Origin: CAZTNW01 sp964614945 | Lineage (GTDB): Bacteria; Caldisericota; JANLFM01 | Length of the DNA stretch: 64,000 nucleotides | Reading direction: 5' to 3' | Assembly: GCA_964614945.1 (NCBI GenBank) | Contig: CAZTNW010000003.1 | Coordinates: forward strand, 186,001 to 250,000 | Notes under the pieces: model-generated | Databases searched by the model: none | The model's input: only the letters and a program-made list of their open reading frames with translations | What the model was told of the DNA's origin: nothing | Translations under genes and position numbers: made by a program | Part shown: positions 7,704 through 16,529 of the stretch, piece by piece | Layout: each line of letters opens with the position of its first letter | How positions within the stretch are numbered: position 1 is the stretch's first letter

Positions 7704-8605
7704 TCGAGATCAGGGGGGAGGTGGCCGAGGCTTTAAAGCGCAGAGGCCCGGTTGTGGCCTTAGAGACGACGATCTTGACTCACGGTCTTCCTTATCCTCA
7801 GAACTTGGAGACGGCCCTCTCGCTCGAGAGGATCATAGAGAGGGAGGGAGCAGTGCCTGCTATGATCGGGGTTCTCACCGGAAAAATCAAGGTCGGCCTC
7901 TCCCGGAGTGAAATTGAGGACTTGCTGAAGGCTCGAGGGGAAAAAATTCAAGCCCGCTCCCTCCCTCTCGCCCACCTGCGCCGCTGGTCGGGCGGGGTCA
8001 CCGTCTCCGCAGTGCTGGAGGTCTCCCGCCTGTTAGAGATCAGGGTCTTCTCGACGGGCGGAATTGGCGGTGTGCACCGAGGGTCGGAGGAAACCCTGGA
8101 CATCTCGGAGGATCTGATCGCCTTGAGTCGCTCGCCCATAGCAGTAGTCTCGTCAGGAGCCAAAGCCGTCCTCGACCTTCCCCGCACGCTGGAAACGCTG
8201 GAGACGTTGGGGGTGCTCGTTGTAGGCTATCAAACCGGGGAGTTTCCCGCTTTCTATATCCGTTCCTCCGGGCTCCCGATCCCTCGGGTAGAGGGCGAAG
8301 GAGAGGTCGCCGAGCTGATGCGGACCTCCTGGTTCCTGCTCAGAAAGGAGAGTGCCATCATTGTTGCCAATCCTCCTCCTCTCGCCTGTGAGCTTCCCCA
8401 GAGCTTCGTGGAGAAACTGGTCGAGGACGCCCTGGCCTCAGCCAGGGCGAGGGAGGTCAAAGGAAAAGATCTGACTCCTTTTCTCCTCGACCTCTTAGAC
8501 AGGGAAAGCAAAGGAAGGACGGTGGAGACTAACATGGCCCTGGCTGAATCCAATGCTCGCCTGGCGGCGCGAATCGCCATCGCCTACGCCAAGGCCGGGC
8601 CTTAA
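7700..8605 (+). CDS. psuG: Pseudouridine-5'-phosphate glycosidase
   Basis: This 301-residue protein matches the PsuG (indigoidine synthase A-like) family along its length: VALETTILTHGLPYPQN near the N-terminus, GAVPAMIGVLTGKIKVGLS, FSTGGIGGVHRG, VSSGAKAVLDLPRTLE and VETNMALAESNARLAARIA at the end. The family splits pseudouridine 5'-phosphate into uracil and ribose 5-phosphate using a Lys and a Mn-bound site. The start is TTG at 7700, overlapping the kinase stop by four bases with GGGGGAAGGGAA upstream. Together with the kinase it recycles pseudouridine from RNA turnover; the ribose 5-phosphate produced is also a substrate of RpiB-type isomerases. Confidence 0.93.
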   Translation: MIEIRGEVAEALKRRGPVVALETTILTHGLPYPQNLETALSLERIIEREGAVPAMIGVLTGKIKVGLSRSEIEDLLKARGEKIQARSLPLAHLRRWSGGVTVSAVLEVSRLLEIRVFSTGGIGGVHRGSEETLDISEDLIALSRSPIAVVSSGAKAVLDLPRTLETLETLGVLVVGYQTGEFPAFYIRSSGLPIPRVEGEGEVAELMRTSWFLLRKESAIIVANPPPLACELPQSFVEKLVEDALASARAREVKGKDLTPFLLDLLDRESKGRTVETNMALAESNARLAARIAIAYAKAGP

Positions 8606-8628
8606 GTCAGGGGCGAGGAGAAAGCAGG

Positions 8629-9426
8629 ATGGAACAAGAGCAGAAAATCGTAGACTTGAACGCGGATGCGGGGGAAAGCTTTGGCGCCTATGCAATCGGA
8701 CAGGACGAAGAGCTGTTTCCTCTGGTCAGCTCCGCCAGCATCGCCTGTGGTTTTCACGCAGGCGACCCTGCGGTCATGCACCGTACGGTACGGCTGGCTT
8801 TACGTTTCGGCGTGTCCGTAGGCGCTCACCCCGGCCTCCCTGACCTGCAGGGATTCGGCCGGAGAGAGATCTCCCTGACTCCGGCAGAGGTGCGGGACCT
8901 CGTGCTTTATCAGGTTAGTGCCCTCCACGGCTTCCTACAAGCTGAAGGGGGCCACCTCGTCCACTTAAAGCCTCATGGCGCCCTCTACAACATGGCGGCG
9001 AGGGATCCGGCTTTAGCTGAGGCGATCGTCCAGGCCGTAGAGTGCCTGGACCCTGAGATCATCATCCTTGCCCTACCCAACTCCGAGTTAATCCGGGTGG
9101 CCCGCCTGCGAGGATTGAGAGCGGCGCAGGAGGCCTTTCCCGATCGTGCTTATATGGCATCGGGTCGACTTCTACCGCGAAGCCAGGCCGAAGCCTCGAT
9201 CATCGAACCGGGAATCGTGGCACGAAGAGCCGTGCAGATGGTAAAGGAGAGAAAAACGCGGGCCTCGACGGGTGAAGAAGTACCCATCCTCTGCCAGAGC
9301 CTCTGCCTGCACAGTGATAACCCGGGAATCCTGCAAATAGCTAAGAGCGTTCGCCAGGCCCTCAAAGAAGTTTCTGTTCAAGTGAGGCCTCTTTCCGAGA
9401 TTATCCTGCCTTCAAATGAGCGATAA
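8629..9426 (+). CDS. pxpA: 5-oxoprolinase subunit A (LamB/YcsF family)
   Basis: The 265-residue protein opens with VDLNADAGESFGAY and carries SIACGFHAGDP, GAHPGLPDLQGFGRRE and HLKPHGALYN, the conserved blocks of the LamB/YcsF family. PxpA works with PxpB and PxpC to cleave 5-oxoproline (pyroglutamate) to glutamate with ATP. GAGGAG lies 11 bases before the ATG. It overlaps pxpB by 11 bases. The gene order pxpA-pxpB-pxpC is canonical and follows psuG after a 23-base gap, so all five genes may be one salvage operon. Confidence 0.93.
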   Translation: MEQEQKIVDLNADAGESFGAYAIGQDEELFPLVSSASIACGFHAGDPAVMHRTVRLALRFGVSVGAHPGLPDLQGFGRREISLTPAEVRDLVLYQVSALHGFLQAEGGHLVHLKPHGALYNMAARDPALAEAIVQAVECLDPEIIILALPNSELIRVARLRGLRAAQEAFPDRAYMASGRLLPRSQAEASIIEPGIVARRAVQMVKERKTRASTGEEVPILCQSLCLHSDNPGILQIAKSVRQALKEVSVQVRPLSEIILPSNER

Positions 9427-10156
9427 AACTCATCTCATGCGATTCGCTCCCTGCGGCGACACTGGTTTCCTCGTGGAATTCGCAGAGGAAATCAGTCCGG
9501 CTGTGAACGAAAAGGTGCGCCGGCTGGCGCTGCTGCTCAAGGAGATTAAACCTCCCTGGCTCAGAGAATTGGTGCCGGCCTATCGTTCGGTTCTTCTGTA
9601 TTATGACCCTGAATTGATCTCTTTCCATGTCTTAGAGGAATTCCTCCTGAACTTGGAGGACAATTCCCGACATCGCCCACTTCCTCTCGCACGGGTCACC
9701 GTCTTTCCTGTGGTCTATGGCGGAGAATACGGGCCTGACCTCGAGGGACTGGCCGCTTTCAATCACCTCTCCCCCCGAGAGGTTGTCGACCTGCACACGG
9801 GGGTGGATTATCGGGTCTACATGCTCGGATTCACTCCTGGGTTCCCTTACTTAGGAGGAATGTCCCCGAGGATTTCCATGCCGCGGTTGGCTACTCCTCG
9901 TCTGCAGATTCCCCCCGGATCGGTGGGCATCGCTGGCTTGCAGACCGGAATCTATCCTCTGGAGAGCCCAGGGGGATGGAGGCTAATCGGCCGCACACCG
10001 GTCCGACTCTGGGATCCGCGGAAAGATCCCCCCGTCCTCCTCTCAGTCGGCGACTCTGTCCGCTTCGCCTCCGTCAATGAAGCGGAATACCTCCTCCTCC
10101 TGGCGGAGGTGGAGAAGGGAAGATACCAGCTGCAGGTGGAGAAAAAAGATGCTTGA
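9416..10156 (+). CDS. pxpB: 5-oxoprolinase subunit B (KipI-like)
   Basis: The 246-residue protein has the PxpB/KipI (allophanate hydrolase subunit 1) pattern: FAPCGDTGFLVEF at the N-terminus, YRSVLLYYDP, VVYGGEYGPDL, YRVYMLGFTPGFPYLGG, and VGIAGLQTGIYPLESPGGW near the C-terminus. It forms a cyclophilin-like-fold heterodimer with PxpC. The ATG lies inside the end of pxpA, and the gene overlaps pxpC by eight bases, so the complex is translated in a coupled way. In Bacillus the homologue KipI inhibits the sporulation kinase KinA, but the complete pxpABC set here argues for the 5-oxoprolinase role. Confidence 0.93.
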   Translation: MSDKTHLMRFAPCGDTGFLVEFAEEISPAVNEKVRRLALLLKEIKPPWLRELVPAYRSVLLYYDPELISFHVLEEFLLNLEDNSRHRPLPLARVTVFPVVYGGEYGPDLEGLAAFNHLSPREVVDLHTGVDYRVYMLGFTPGFPYLGGMSPRISMPRLATPRLQIPPGSVGIAGLQTGIYPLESPGGWRLIGRTPVRLWDPRKDPPVLLSVGDSVRFASVNEAEYLLLLAEVEKGRYQLQVEKKDA

Positions 10157-11087
10157 GTTACAAGTCCTCGCTGCCGGTCCGCTATCGACGGTTCAAGATC
10201 TGGGGCGCTACGGCTACCAGGAAATTGGTCTTCCTCCTTCAGGCGCCCTGGATGATCTCGCCCTCCAGTTGGGGAACTCACTTTTAGGAAACTCTCCCGG
10301 GGAAGCGGGGCTGGAGATGACCCTCGTCGGAGGCACCTTCCAGTGCCTGAGCGACGGCCTGGTTGCAATTACCGGAGCTGACATGGGAGCACGGATCAAC
10401 GATCGGCCCGCTCCCCTCTGGGAAACTTTAGCGCTGGAGGCCGGAAGCACTCTCAAATTCGGGATGGTGAAAAAGGGGTGCCGGGGCTATCTGACATTCG
10501 CCGGAGGACTTGACCTTCCCTCCTTCCTCGGCAGCAAATCAACCTATCTGCGCGGGAGAATCGGCGGTTTCGAGGGGAGGAAGCTCGAGAAGGGAGACAG
10601 CCTCAGGGGCAGGGGCTCTAAGCGAGACGCCCCAGCCGGGTTGAAGCTCCCTGCAGATTTCCTGCCCCCCTATGGACCTCCCTGGGATTTGAGAGTGGTT
10701 TTAGGTCCGCAGAAAGAACGTTTCGCACCCGAGGGCATCCAGACCTTCCTCCAGACAAGCTATCGTTTAAGCCCTAACGCTGACAGGATGGGAGCCAGGC
10801 TGGAGGGAGGGACGGTAAGGAGTGACGGGGCTCTCGACATAATCTCCGACCCTATTCCCCCCGGCGCTGTGCAGATTGCCGGGGATGGTCTGCCGATCAT
10901 CATGCTCGCTGACAGGCAGACGACTGGGGGATACGCCAAAATTGCCACCGTAATCAGCGTGGACCTCTGGAAATTGGGGCAGGCTAAGCCGGGGGATTCT
11001 ATCTGTTTTCGCTCGATTTCCTTAGGAGAAGCCCGGGAGCTTTACCGTCTGCGCCGGGAATTCCTGCATAATTTCAATCCGCTCTAA
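10149..11087 (+). CDS. pxpC: 5-oxoprolinase subunit C (KipA-like)
   Basis: The 312-residue protein has the biotin-dependent carboxylase-like (allophanate hydrolase subunit 2) fold: VLAAGPLSTVQDLGRYGYQ at the N-terminus, GLEMTLVGG, AITGADMGARIND, YLTFAGGLD, the VVLGPQKERF block, NADRMGARLEG and GAVQIAGDGLPIIMLADRQTTGGY. The real start is the ATG at 10149, inside the end of pxpB; the longer open frame upstream is not coding. Final gene of the pxp operon; followed by only 80 bases before an unrelated strong ribosome site. Confidence 0.93.
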   Translation: MLELQVLAAGPLSTVQDLGRYGYQEIGLPPSGALDDLALQLGNSLLGNSPGEAGLEMTLVGGTFQCLSDGLVAITGADMGARINDRPAPLWETLALEAGSTLKFGMVKKGCRGYLTFAGGLDLPSFLGSKSTYLRGRIGGFEGRKLEKGDSLRGRGSKRDAPAGLKLPADFLPPYGPPWDLRVVLGPQKERFAPEGIQTFLQTSYRLSPNADRMGARLEGGTVRSDGALDIISDPIPPGAVQIAGDGLPIIMLADRQTTGGYAKIATVISVDLWKLGQAKPGDSICFRSISLGEARELYRLRREFLHNFNPL

Positions 11088-11167
11088 AGACATGTATCGG
11101 AATTTTTTTGTTCCGCCGTATTTCCCGCCCTCAATCTGCTAAAGTCAAGTCAAAAAGGAGGGAAGAA

Positions 11168-12691
11168 GTGCAGGATCTTCAAAAAAGGGGCATTACAGCG
11201 ATTTTCATCCTCATTGTTTTCCTTCTCTCCTCCCTTTCCCTCCCAGAACAGCTCCTGGCTTTCAGCGATCTGCCAGCGGGACACTGGGCGGGGGAAGAAA
11301 TTTCCTCCTTAACGGCGGCTGGTGTCCTGAGCGGCTATCCCGATGGAACCTTTCAGCCTGAAGGACGGATCACCCGCGCGGAATTTGCCAAGATTGTGGC
11401 TCTGGCTTTCCGATTGCCCCTCGGCAGTCCCTCTCTTTCCCGTTTCCCCGATGTGCCGGCGGGATGGTGGGCGGCCTCTTTCATTGAAGCCTGCGCAGCA
11501 GAAGGGCTTGTCCAAGGTTTCCCCGACGGGAATTTCCGACCGGGAGATCCCGTAAGCAAAGAGCAGGTCTTAGCTGTACTGGTGCGAAAGATCTGGCATG
11601 AGGATATCTATGAACCAGACCCGACCTTTTCCGACGTCGCCAAAAACCGCTGGTCCTTCGCGCTGATAGAAACCGCCCTCGTCATACCACTGTTTGAGCT
11701 CGATGATTCTCACTTTGCGCTCAATCGGCATCTCTTCCCGGAGGCTCCGGCCACACGCGCCCAGGTCTGCGTCTGGGTCTGGCGCAGCCTGAATTTCGCG
11801 GGCGGATATCAACTCCGGACGCCGTATCATTACTCTCTCGATTATGTCATTCGCATCAAGCATGAAGGGGGAGGGGAAGTAACCGACATCTCTCTCACGC
11901 TTCCTCTCTTGAAAACTGAGGAGCCCTTCCAGTCCGTGGAATTATTTCTGGATCACCCGATTGAGAAAGACTGGTACGACGAGGACGGCAACCAGTTCGT
12001 GCTTCTGCGGATCGGGGCCCTCGCCGGGGGCGAAACGAGGACGCTGACTGTGCATTACGAGATCACGGCCACCTCCTTTTCCTTCTCCCCTACCCTCTAT
12101 TCCTTTTCTGCCTACGATACGTTGGCAAATGAATACCTGAAGTACACAAGGGCGGAGGACTGGGAGGAAAGCGATGCCTGGGAAATCCAGGACAAGGCCT
12201 GGGAGTTGACCGGGGAGATGGATGATCCCTGGCAGGCGGCTTTAGCCCTCTACCATTTCACGGGAGAGCAACTGGTTTACTCCGGCTACCTGCCGCAGAG
12301 CAAAGGTGCCCATGCCGCCTTTATCTCCGGTGAAGGCGACTGCACCGAATTCGCCGACCTGTTTGTGGCCCTCTGCAGGGCCAGGGGCATCCCCGCCCGG
12401 TTCCTGGAGGGCTTCATCTATTCCCCGGGCGCGACATCAAGGGGCGAGCAGACCCATGACTGGGCGGAAATCCTGCTACCTAACGGCGCCTGGCTGCAGG
12501 TTGATCCCACTTATGGCCGCTACGGTGAGAATTATTTTGGGGCTTCGGAGGGAAGCCATTTCCTTTTAACGCGGGGGCGCAACATAGAGGCTCTCGGAGG
12601 CTACCACTTTTTCTATTACCACTATTGGTGGGAAGGGGGGAAACCTCAGCTTTCCTCCCTGGACGAGGTGTATCTTACAGCACAGGAATAA
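11168..12691 (+). CDS. Secreted SLH-domain transglutaminase-like protein
   Basis: A GTG start at 11168 with AAGGAGGG seven bases upstream gives a 507-residue protein; an earlier ATG at 11108 lacks a ribosome site. A signal peptide (residues 7-30) is followed by three S-layer homology domains (AFSDLPAGHWA.., RFPDVPAGWWA.., TFSDVAKNRWS..) ending near residue 205, a linker with beta-rich features, then a transglutaminase-like core. The catalytic triad is visible: Cys392 in GEGDCTEFADLF, His430 in THDWAEI and Asp446 in LQVDPTYGRYG. Such proteins sit on the cell wall through the SLH domains and may be proteases or cross-linking enzymes. It is convergent with the next gene, with three bases between. 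Confidence 0.88.
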   Translation: MQDLQKRGITAIFILIVFLLSSLSLPEQLLAFSDLPAGHWAGEEISSLTAAGVLSGYPDGTFQPEGRITRAEFAKIVALAFRLPLGSPSLSRFPDVPAGWWAASFIEACAAEGLVQGFPDGNFRPGDPVSKEQVLAVLVRKIWHEDIYEPDPTFSDVAKNRWSFALIETALVIPLFELDDSHFALNRHLFPEAPATRAQVCVWVWRSLNFAGGYQLRTPYHYSLDYVIRIKHEGGGEVTDISLTLPLLKTEEPFQSVELFLDHPIEKDWYDEDGNQFVLLRIGALAGGETRTLTVHYEITATSFSFSPTLYSFSAYDTLANEYLKYTRAEDWEESDAWEIQDKAWELTGEMDDPWQAALALYHFTGEQLVYSGYLPQSKGAHAAFISGEGDCTEFADLFVALCRARGIPARFLEGFIYSPGATSRGEQTHDWAEILLPNGAWLQVDPTYGRYGENYFGASEGSHFLLTRGRNIEALGGYHFFYYHYWWEGGKPQLSSLDEVYLTAQE

Positions 12692-12694
12692 ACT

Positions 12695-14152
12695 TCAAGG
12701 GGAAAGGTACTGCTGATCCAGGGCCCAGAGCTTGTACTGATAGGGCATTCCTGATCTCAGCTGCCTTCCGGAGAAAATGAAGGCAGGAAGCAAGAATTCC
12801 TGGTGCTCATCCGGGTCCCCTTCAATCATGACCAGCTGGACTCTCTCAACAGAAAAATCCGATAATTCCAGGTTCTGAGTAAGTTTTTCCCTGGCTTGAT
12901 CGATTTCCAAAACCGGATAGTGGCGGAAGGGGAGGGCGGGCCTCCAGTTGTAATAGAGCCGAATGAGTTCTTCGCCCTGGTAACTGACCTCGATGCGTGA
13001 TCCATCCACGGAAAGGCCGTTAAAAGCCCGATAAAATTGCACTGTGACCAGCTCCGGGGAGAGGCCGGCTGTCAAGCTGGACCCCGCTACATCTGCCGGC
13101 CAGAGGTTTCTCTCCTCGAGGAATTGCTGCGCCTTAGCCAGAGCTTCGGGGCCAGCGAGGCTGTGGTCAGCTTCAAGCGAGGGGCGAGGCTCGTAAAGAA
13201 AGCTTCCGGAATCTTGCCAGATAAGTAGCTCACCGTAAAATCCGGCGACAAAAGTATCTTCCGTCAGGCGAATGGAACGGAAAACCCCCAGCAGGTCGCA
13301 AAGCCTCTCCGCATCGGTTAATTTTGCCCCGGCTGCGGTGCGATAGACCATGACTTCCAGCGGAATGGTGGTGGGTGTATCCGTACTTAAGCTCGGATTA
13401 ATGGGCAAAATTTCTCCGGGAGTCGGCTGTCTGAGAGTAACCGTGTTCAGGGCAGGAAGCGCCGGTTCTACCGGAAAGAAGGAACGGATGCCGAAAAAGA
13501 TTAAAAGGAGAAAGCCCACAGAGAATAAGGGAAGTAACAAAATCCGCAAGCGATAGATTAGCGAGGAGCGTTTCTTCAGCAGGCAGATCTTTTCCTCTAA
13601 CCTCCCCTTCAGTTCAGCGCGACATGAAGGAGGAAAAGCGATGGATGAGAAATATTCCCTTAACTCCCGAAGAGGGTCCCCGAGGGTCTCTTTTCCCGCC
13701 TTCATTCTCTCTGATACTCCATCGAGCAGGCCACGCACTACTTCAATTTCACACCTGAGGAGCCCGGCTATTTCCTCAAGCGGCAGGCGAGCAATCAGGT
13801 GTAGGCGCAGGATTTCCCTTTCATTCTCGGAAAGGCCGGCCAGGCTCCCGTACCAGAGATCGGGAAAACATTCAAGGCGAGACTTGTCCGCAGATTTTTC
13901 CCCCCTCTCCATCGGAGTAAGATAAAGGGAAGCGACCTGGAAGAGCCACCCGGCGAGGGAACCGCCGGAATAGCAGGTATCTGCACGCTCCAGCGCCTTA
14001 AGGATGGTTTCCTCAACAAGCTCTCTGGCCCTGTCCTCGCTATCTACCCTGGACAGGATGTAGGCATATAGCCGGTCCACGTAGAGCTCACAAAGGCCGA
14101 GGAAGGACGAAAGATTCTTTCTCGGATTTTTAGAAGTTCTTTTCTCAATCAT
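12695..14152 (-). CDS. ECF-type sigma factor fused to a membrane anchor and extracytoplasmic domain
   Basis: The 485-residue protein begins with sigma-70 region 2-like helices (about 20-75: YVDRLYAYILSRVDSEDRARELVEETILKALE) and region 4 (about 107-150: LSENEREILRLHLIARLPLEEIAGLL). A linker leads to one membrane helix (about 201-222) and a ~260-residue outer domain with features of YycI/YycH-like regulatory domains (KAQQFLEERNLWP, FYRAFNGLSVDGSRIEVSYQ). Usually sigma and sensor/anti-sigma are separate proteins; here they are one chain, implying a membrane-tethered sigma factor that is either released by proteolysis or acts at the membrane. It lies convergent to the SLH-transglutaminase gene. 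The promoter overlaps a palindrome, suggesting autoregulation. Confidence 0.75.
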   Translation of the reverse strand: MIEKRTSKNPRKNLSSFLGLCELYVDRLYAYILSRVDSEDRARELVEETILKALERADTCYSGGSLAGWLFQVASLYLTPMERGEKSADKSRLECFPDLWYGSLAGLSENEREILRLHLIARLPLEEIAGLLRCEIEVVRGLLDGVSERMKAGKETLGDPLRELREYFSSIAFPPSCRAELKGRLEEKICLLKKRSSLIYRLRILLLPLFSVGFLLLIFFGIRSFFPVEPALPALNTVTLRQPTPGEILPINPSLSTDTPTTIPLEVMVYRTAAGAKLTDAERLCDLLGVFRSIRLTEDTFVAGFYGELLIWQDSGSFLYEPRPSLEADHSLAGPEALAKAQQFLEERNLWPADVAGSSLTAGLSPELVTVQFYRAFNGLSVDGSRIEVSYQGEELIRLYYNWRPALPFRHYPVLEIDQAREKLTQNLELSDFSVERVQLVMIEGDPDEHQEFLLPAFIFSGRQLRSGMPYQYKLWALDQQYLSP

Positions 14153-14160
14153 CGCTCTTG

Positions 14161-14190
14161 ATTGTATACAAAATCGGACACCTTGTCCGA
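14161..14190 (-). promoter_or_regulatory. Promoter with embedded palindrome for the sigma fusion gene
   Basis: On the minus strand CGGACA (14189-14184), a 17-bp spacer and TACAAT (14166-14161) form a promoter whose predicted +1 is two bases before the ATG at 14152. The palindrome TCGGACA-CCT-TGTCCGA (14174-14190) overlaps the -35 and could be an operator. There is no clear Shine-Dalgarno. Confidence 0.5.
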
Positions 14191-14255
14191 GCGCCCCTGA
14201 ATTGACGAAAAAGTCGAATCAAATTAAGCTTTAGCTGAAAGAAGGAGGTTGATGA

Positions 14256-14633
14256 ATGACGGCAACGACAACGACTGCGACAGGGACTTTCCAGGTGACC
14301 ATGGCCTCGCCGAACGCACTGGCAATTGTCGCCGGAGCCCTGTTGATTCTTGGTGCTCTAATATTTTTTTTCCTGGCCATTCGTCTCTCGCGTGCACGGG
14401 AGGACACGGTAGGCTTGCTCTACCTCTTGACAGGCATTTTTTGGGTTCTGGCCTCCATCTTCCATTTCATATTCATGTTCCTCGCCGGCGACTCCCGCAA
14501 TGCTATCGTTTTCGTGGAAGAGGTCTTCCTGCTGCTTTCCTTCATCTCTCTGAGCCTCACGGTATTCCACCTCAGGCGAAAGGTGCTGCCGATCACTCCC
14601 GTTTCCCCACCTGAACTAAAAGGAAAGCAATAA
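14256..14633 (+). CDS. Small integral membrane protein, unknown function
   Basis: A 125-residue protein with AAGGAGG eight bases before the ATG. After a Thr-rich start (TATTTTATGT) come three predicted membrane helices: about 20-43, 52-75 and 85-105. The tail is charged and Pro-rich. No family is recognised. It is divergent from the sigma fusion gene, sharing its 100-base control region, and is followed after 10 bases by a flippase-like gene, so it may be co-transcribed with it. A link to the membrane-tethered sigma factor is possible but only inferred from position. Confidence 0.6.
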   Translation: MTATTTTATGTFQVTMASPNALAIVAGALLILGALIFFFLAIRLSRAREDTVGLLYLLTGIFWVLASIFHFIFMFLAGDSRNAIVFVEEVFLLLSFISLSLTVFHLRRKVLPITPVSPPELKGKQ

Positions 14634-14643
14634 ACCTTTTTCT

Positions 14644-15705
14644 ATGGCGGAAGCATTGATGCAGAGCGGGAGAGCTCCTCGCAGAAAAGGCATCTGGCGT
14701 AGCATCATTCTCGCCCTGGCCTTCTCTGCCCTGGCCTTCAGCCTGCTTCTGTACTTCACTGAGACAGACATCAGCCAGGCCTTCAGGGTAGTCAATCTCT
14801 GGTACCTGTTGGCTGCCTTCCTCCTTATCCTTCTGAACTGGGCTCTGGAAGCGGAAAGGCTTTGCTCTATCGTGGACGCTATGGGCAAGGACCTCACATT
14901 TCCCAAGGCGCTGCAGATAGCCCTTGTCGGTTCTTTCATCGCCAATATCACCCCCTTTGATACCGGAGGGGAGCCCTTTCAAATATATCTGCTGGCAAGA
15001 AACGGGATCGGCGCGGGCAAATCCGCGGCCGTGATCATGGTGAAGGGAATCATGAGTTCCCTCGCCCGCCTCAGCCTGGGAATCGGCATTCCCCTCTGGC
15101 TCTTCCTCATCAAGGGGATCTGGGGGCTGCCTTACGCCCTGAATTTGGCCCTGAATATCGGCATTGCCATCTACCTTTTCGTAACCCTCCTCATGATCCT
15201 ATTCACCCTGAAGCCGCAGCTCTTCTCCAATCTGGTCCAATTCATCTTTTCCCGTCGCTTTTTCATCCGCATCTGGAAAAAGGAGAGATTGGATCGGGTC
15301 GCCACCAAGATCACCCACGGAATCGATGACTTCCATCAATCGATCCGCGCACTCGGCCAGACCAAGAAGAAGAACCTATTCCTGATCGCTCTCTACAGCT
15401 TGTTGCTCTGGCTGATTGTGCTCACAGTCCCTGCCCTCCTCCTCTGGGGGATGGGGGTGAATTCCCCCCTTTCACAGGTCCTGGCGGTGGGTATCATTTT
15501 TTATCTGGCTTCGGCCTACGCCCCCACCCCGGGGTCATCAGGTGTCGCGGAAGCCGGGTTTGCCGCCATCTTTTTTTCGGCGAATTTAATTCCTTACCCC
15601 TTGCTTGGAGTCTTCGTGATTCTGTGGCGCGTCCTGACCTACTACATGAGCTTTATTGTGGGCGGCCTGGTCAGCCTCTTCTCTTTCTTTAAAAAGAAAC
15701 GCTAA
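14644..15705 (+). CDS. LPG-synthase-type transmembrane protein (UPF0104/flippase-like)
   Basis: The 353-residue multi-spanning protein matches the lysylphosphatidylglycerol synthetase TM-region family (YbhN/AglD-like): WALEAERLCSIVDAMGKDLTFPKALQIALVGSFIANITPFDTGGEPFQIYLLARNG in its first third, several further helices, and APTPGSSGVAEAGFAAIF near the C-terminus. Members are proposed to move or modify lipid-linked substrates; there is no catalytic LPG-synthase domain here, so the substrate is unknown. Its TAA overlaps the stop of ispH on the other strand (CTAA). Confidence 0.85.
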   Translation: MAEALMQSGRAPRRKGIWRSIILALAFSALAFSLLLYFTETDISQAFRVVNLWYLLAAFLLILLNWALEAERLCSIVDAMGKDLTFPKALQIALVGSFIANITPFDTGGEPFQIYLLARNGIGAGKSAAVIMVKGIMSSLARLSLGIGIPLWLFLIKGIWGLPYALNLALNIGIAIYLFVTLLMILFTLKPQLFSNLVQFIFSRRFFIRIWKKERLDRVATKITHGIDDFHQSIRALGQTKKKNLFLIALYSLLLWLIVLTVPALLLWGMGVNSPLSQVLAVGIIFYLASAYAPTPGSSGVAEAGFAAIFFSANLIPYPLLGVFVILWRVLTYYMSFIVGGLVSLFSFFKKKR

Positions 15706-16529
15706 AGGGAACGGAGTCTTTCCGCTACCTCCTCCACTACTTCTACCGGCGTGGAGGCACCGGAGGCGATGCCGACCCTCTCAACATCCTCGAACCAAGT
15801 TCCGACCAGATCTTTCGCGTTTTCCACCTGCAAAGTCCTCTTACCGGCTGCCCTCCCAATCTCTGCCAGGCGGCGCGTGTTGGCGGATTTCTTTCCTCCC
15901 ACAACCACCAAGGCCTGGACCTCGGGTAAAATTTGTTTCAGTGCCTTCTGTCTTCCTGTCGTGGCCTTACATATGGTGTTAAGCACACGCACTTCTTCGA
16001 CGAGCGGCCTCAGGCGAGATGCCAGCCGCTCAAGGTCTTCGAGCCGCTGTGTGCTCTGGGCGAAGAGGGCGACCCGTTTCTCCAGACGAAAAACCAGTGG
16101 CGAGTCAGGGGTCTCCATTAGCTCCAGTCGGCTGACGAAGGAGCGCAGGCTATTTACTTCGGCGTGACCCCTGTCACCTAGGAAAACAAGTTGGTAACCT
16201 TCCTCGTCGCATTGGGAAAGAAGTGAGCGGGTTCGTTTCAGTTCCGGACAGGTAAGGTCGTAAATCCGCGCCTTCGTCTGGGAGAGCGAGGAGTACACCT
16301 CCCTAGATGACCCGTGCGCCGGAATCAATAACAGATCGTCTGCTTTAAGTCCATCCAGAAAATCCTTAGCTTGAATTCCCTGGGATTCGAGGTAAGCCAC
16401 CGCCTGGCTGTTATGGATCAGAGAACCGATAGAGAACGTCCGACCGGGTTCAGCCACGGCGATGGCCTTCTGCAGGGCCCTCTTCACTCCATAGCAGAAG
16501 CCTATCACCGAGGACAAAACTACAATCAA
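15702..16529 (-). CDS. ispH: 4-hydroxy-3-methylbut-2-enyl diphosphate reductase
   Basis: This 275-residue protein catalyses the last step of the non-mevalonate pathway, making isopentenyl and dimethylallyl diphosphate with a [4Fe-4S] cluster. The three cluster cysteines are visible: Cys12 in GFCYGVKRA, one in DLTCPEL and one in NTICKATTGRQ; so are the substrate His residues in SLIHNSQAV and DRGHAEVN. The start is the TTG at 16529, which overlaps the stop of the UroD-like gene (TTGA) and puts GFCYG at the normal distance from the N-terminus. The reading frame stays open well upstream inside that gene, but this is not coding. Confidence 0.93.
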   Translation of the reverse strand: MIVVLSSVIGFCYGVKRALQKAIAVAEPGRTFSIGSLIHNSQAVAYLESQGIQAKDFLDGLKADDLLLIPAHGSSREVYSSLSQTKARIYDLTCPELKRTRSLLSQCDEEGYQLVFLGDRGHAEVNSLRSFVSRLELMETPDSPLVFRLEKRVALFAQSTQRLEDLERLASRLRPLVEEVRVLNTICKATTGRQKALKQILPEVQALVVVGGKKSANTRRLAEIGRAAGKRTLQVENAKDLVGTWFEDVERVGIASGASTPVEVVEEVAERLRSL

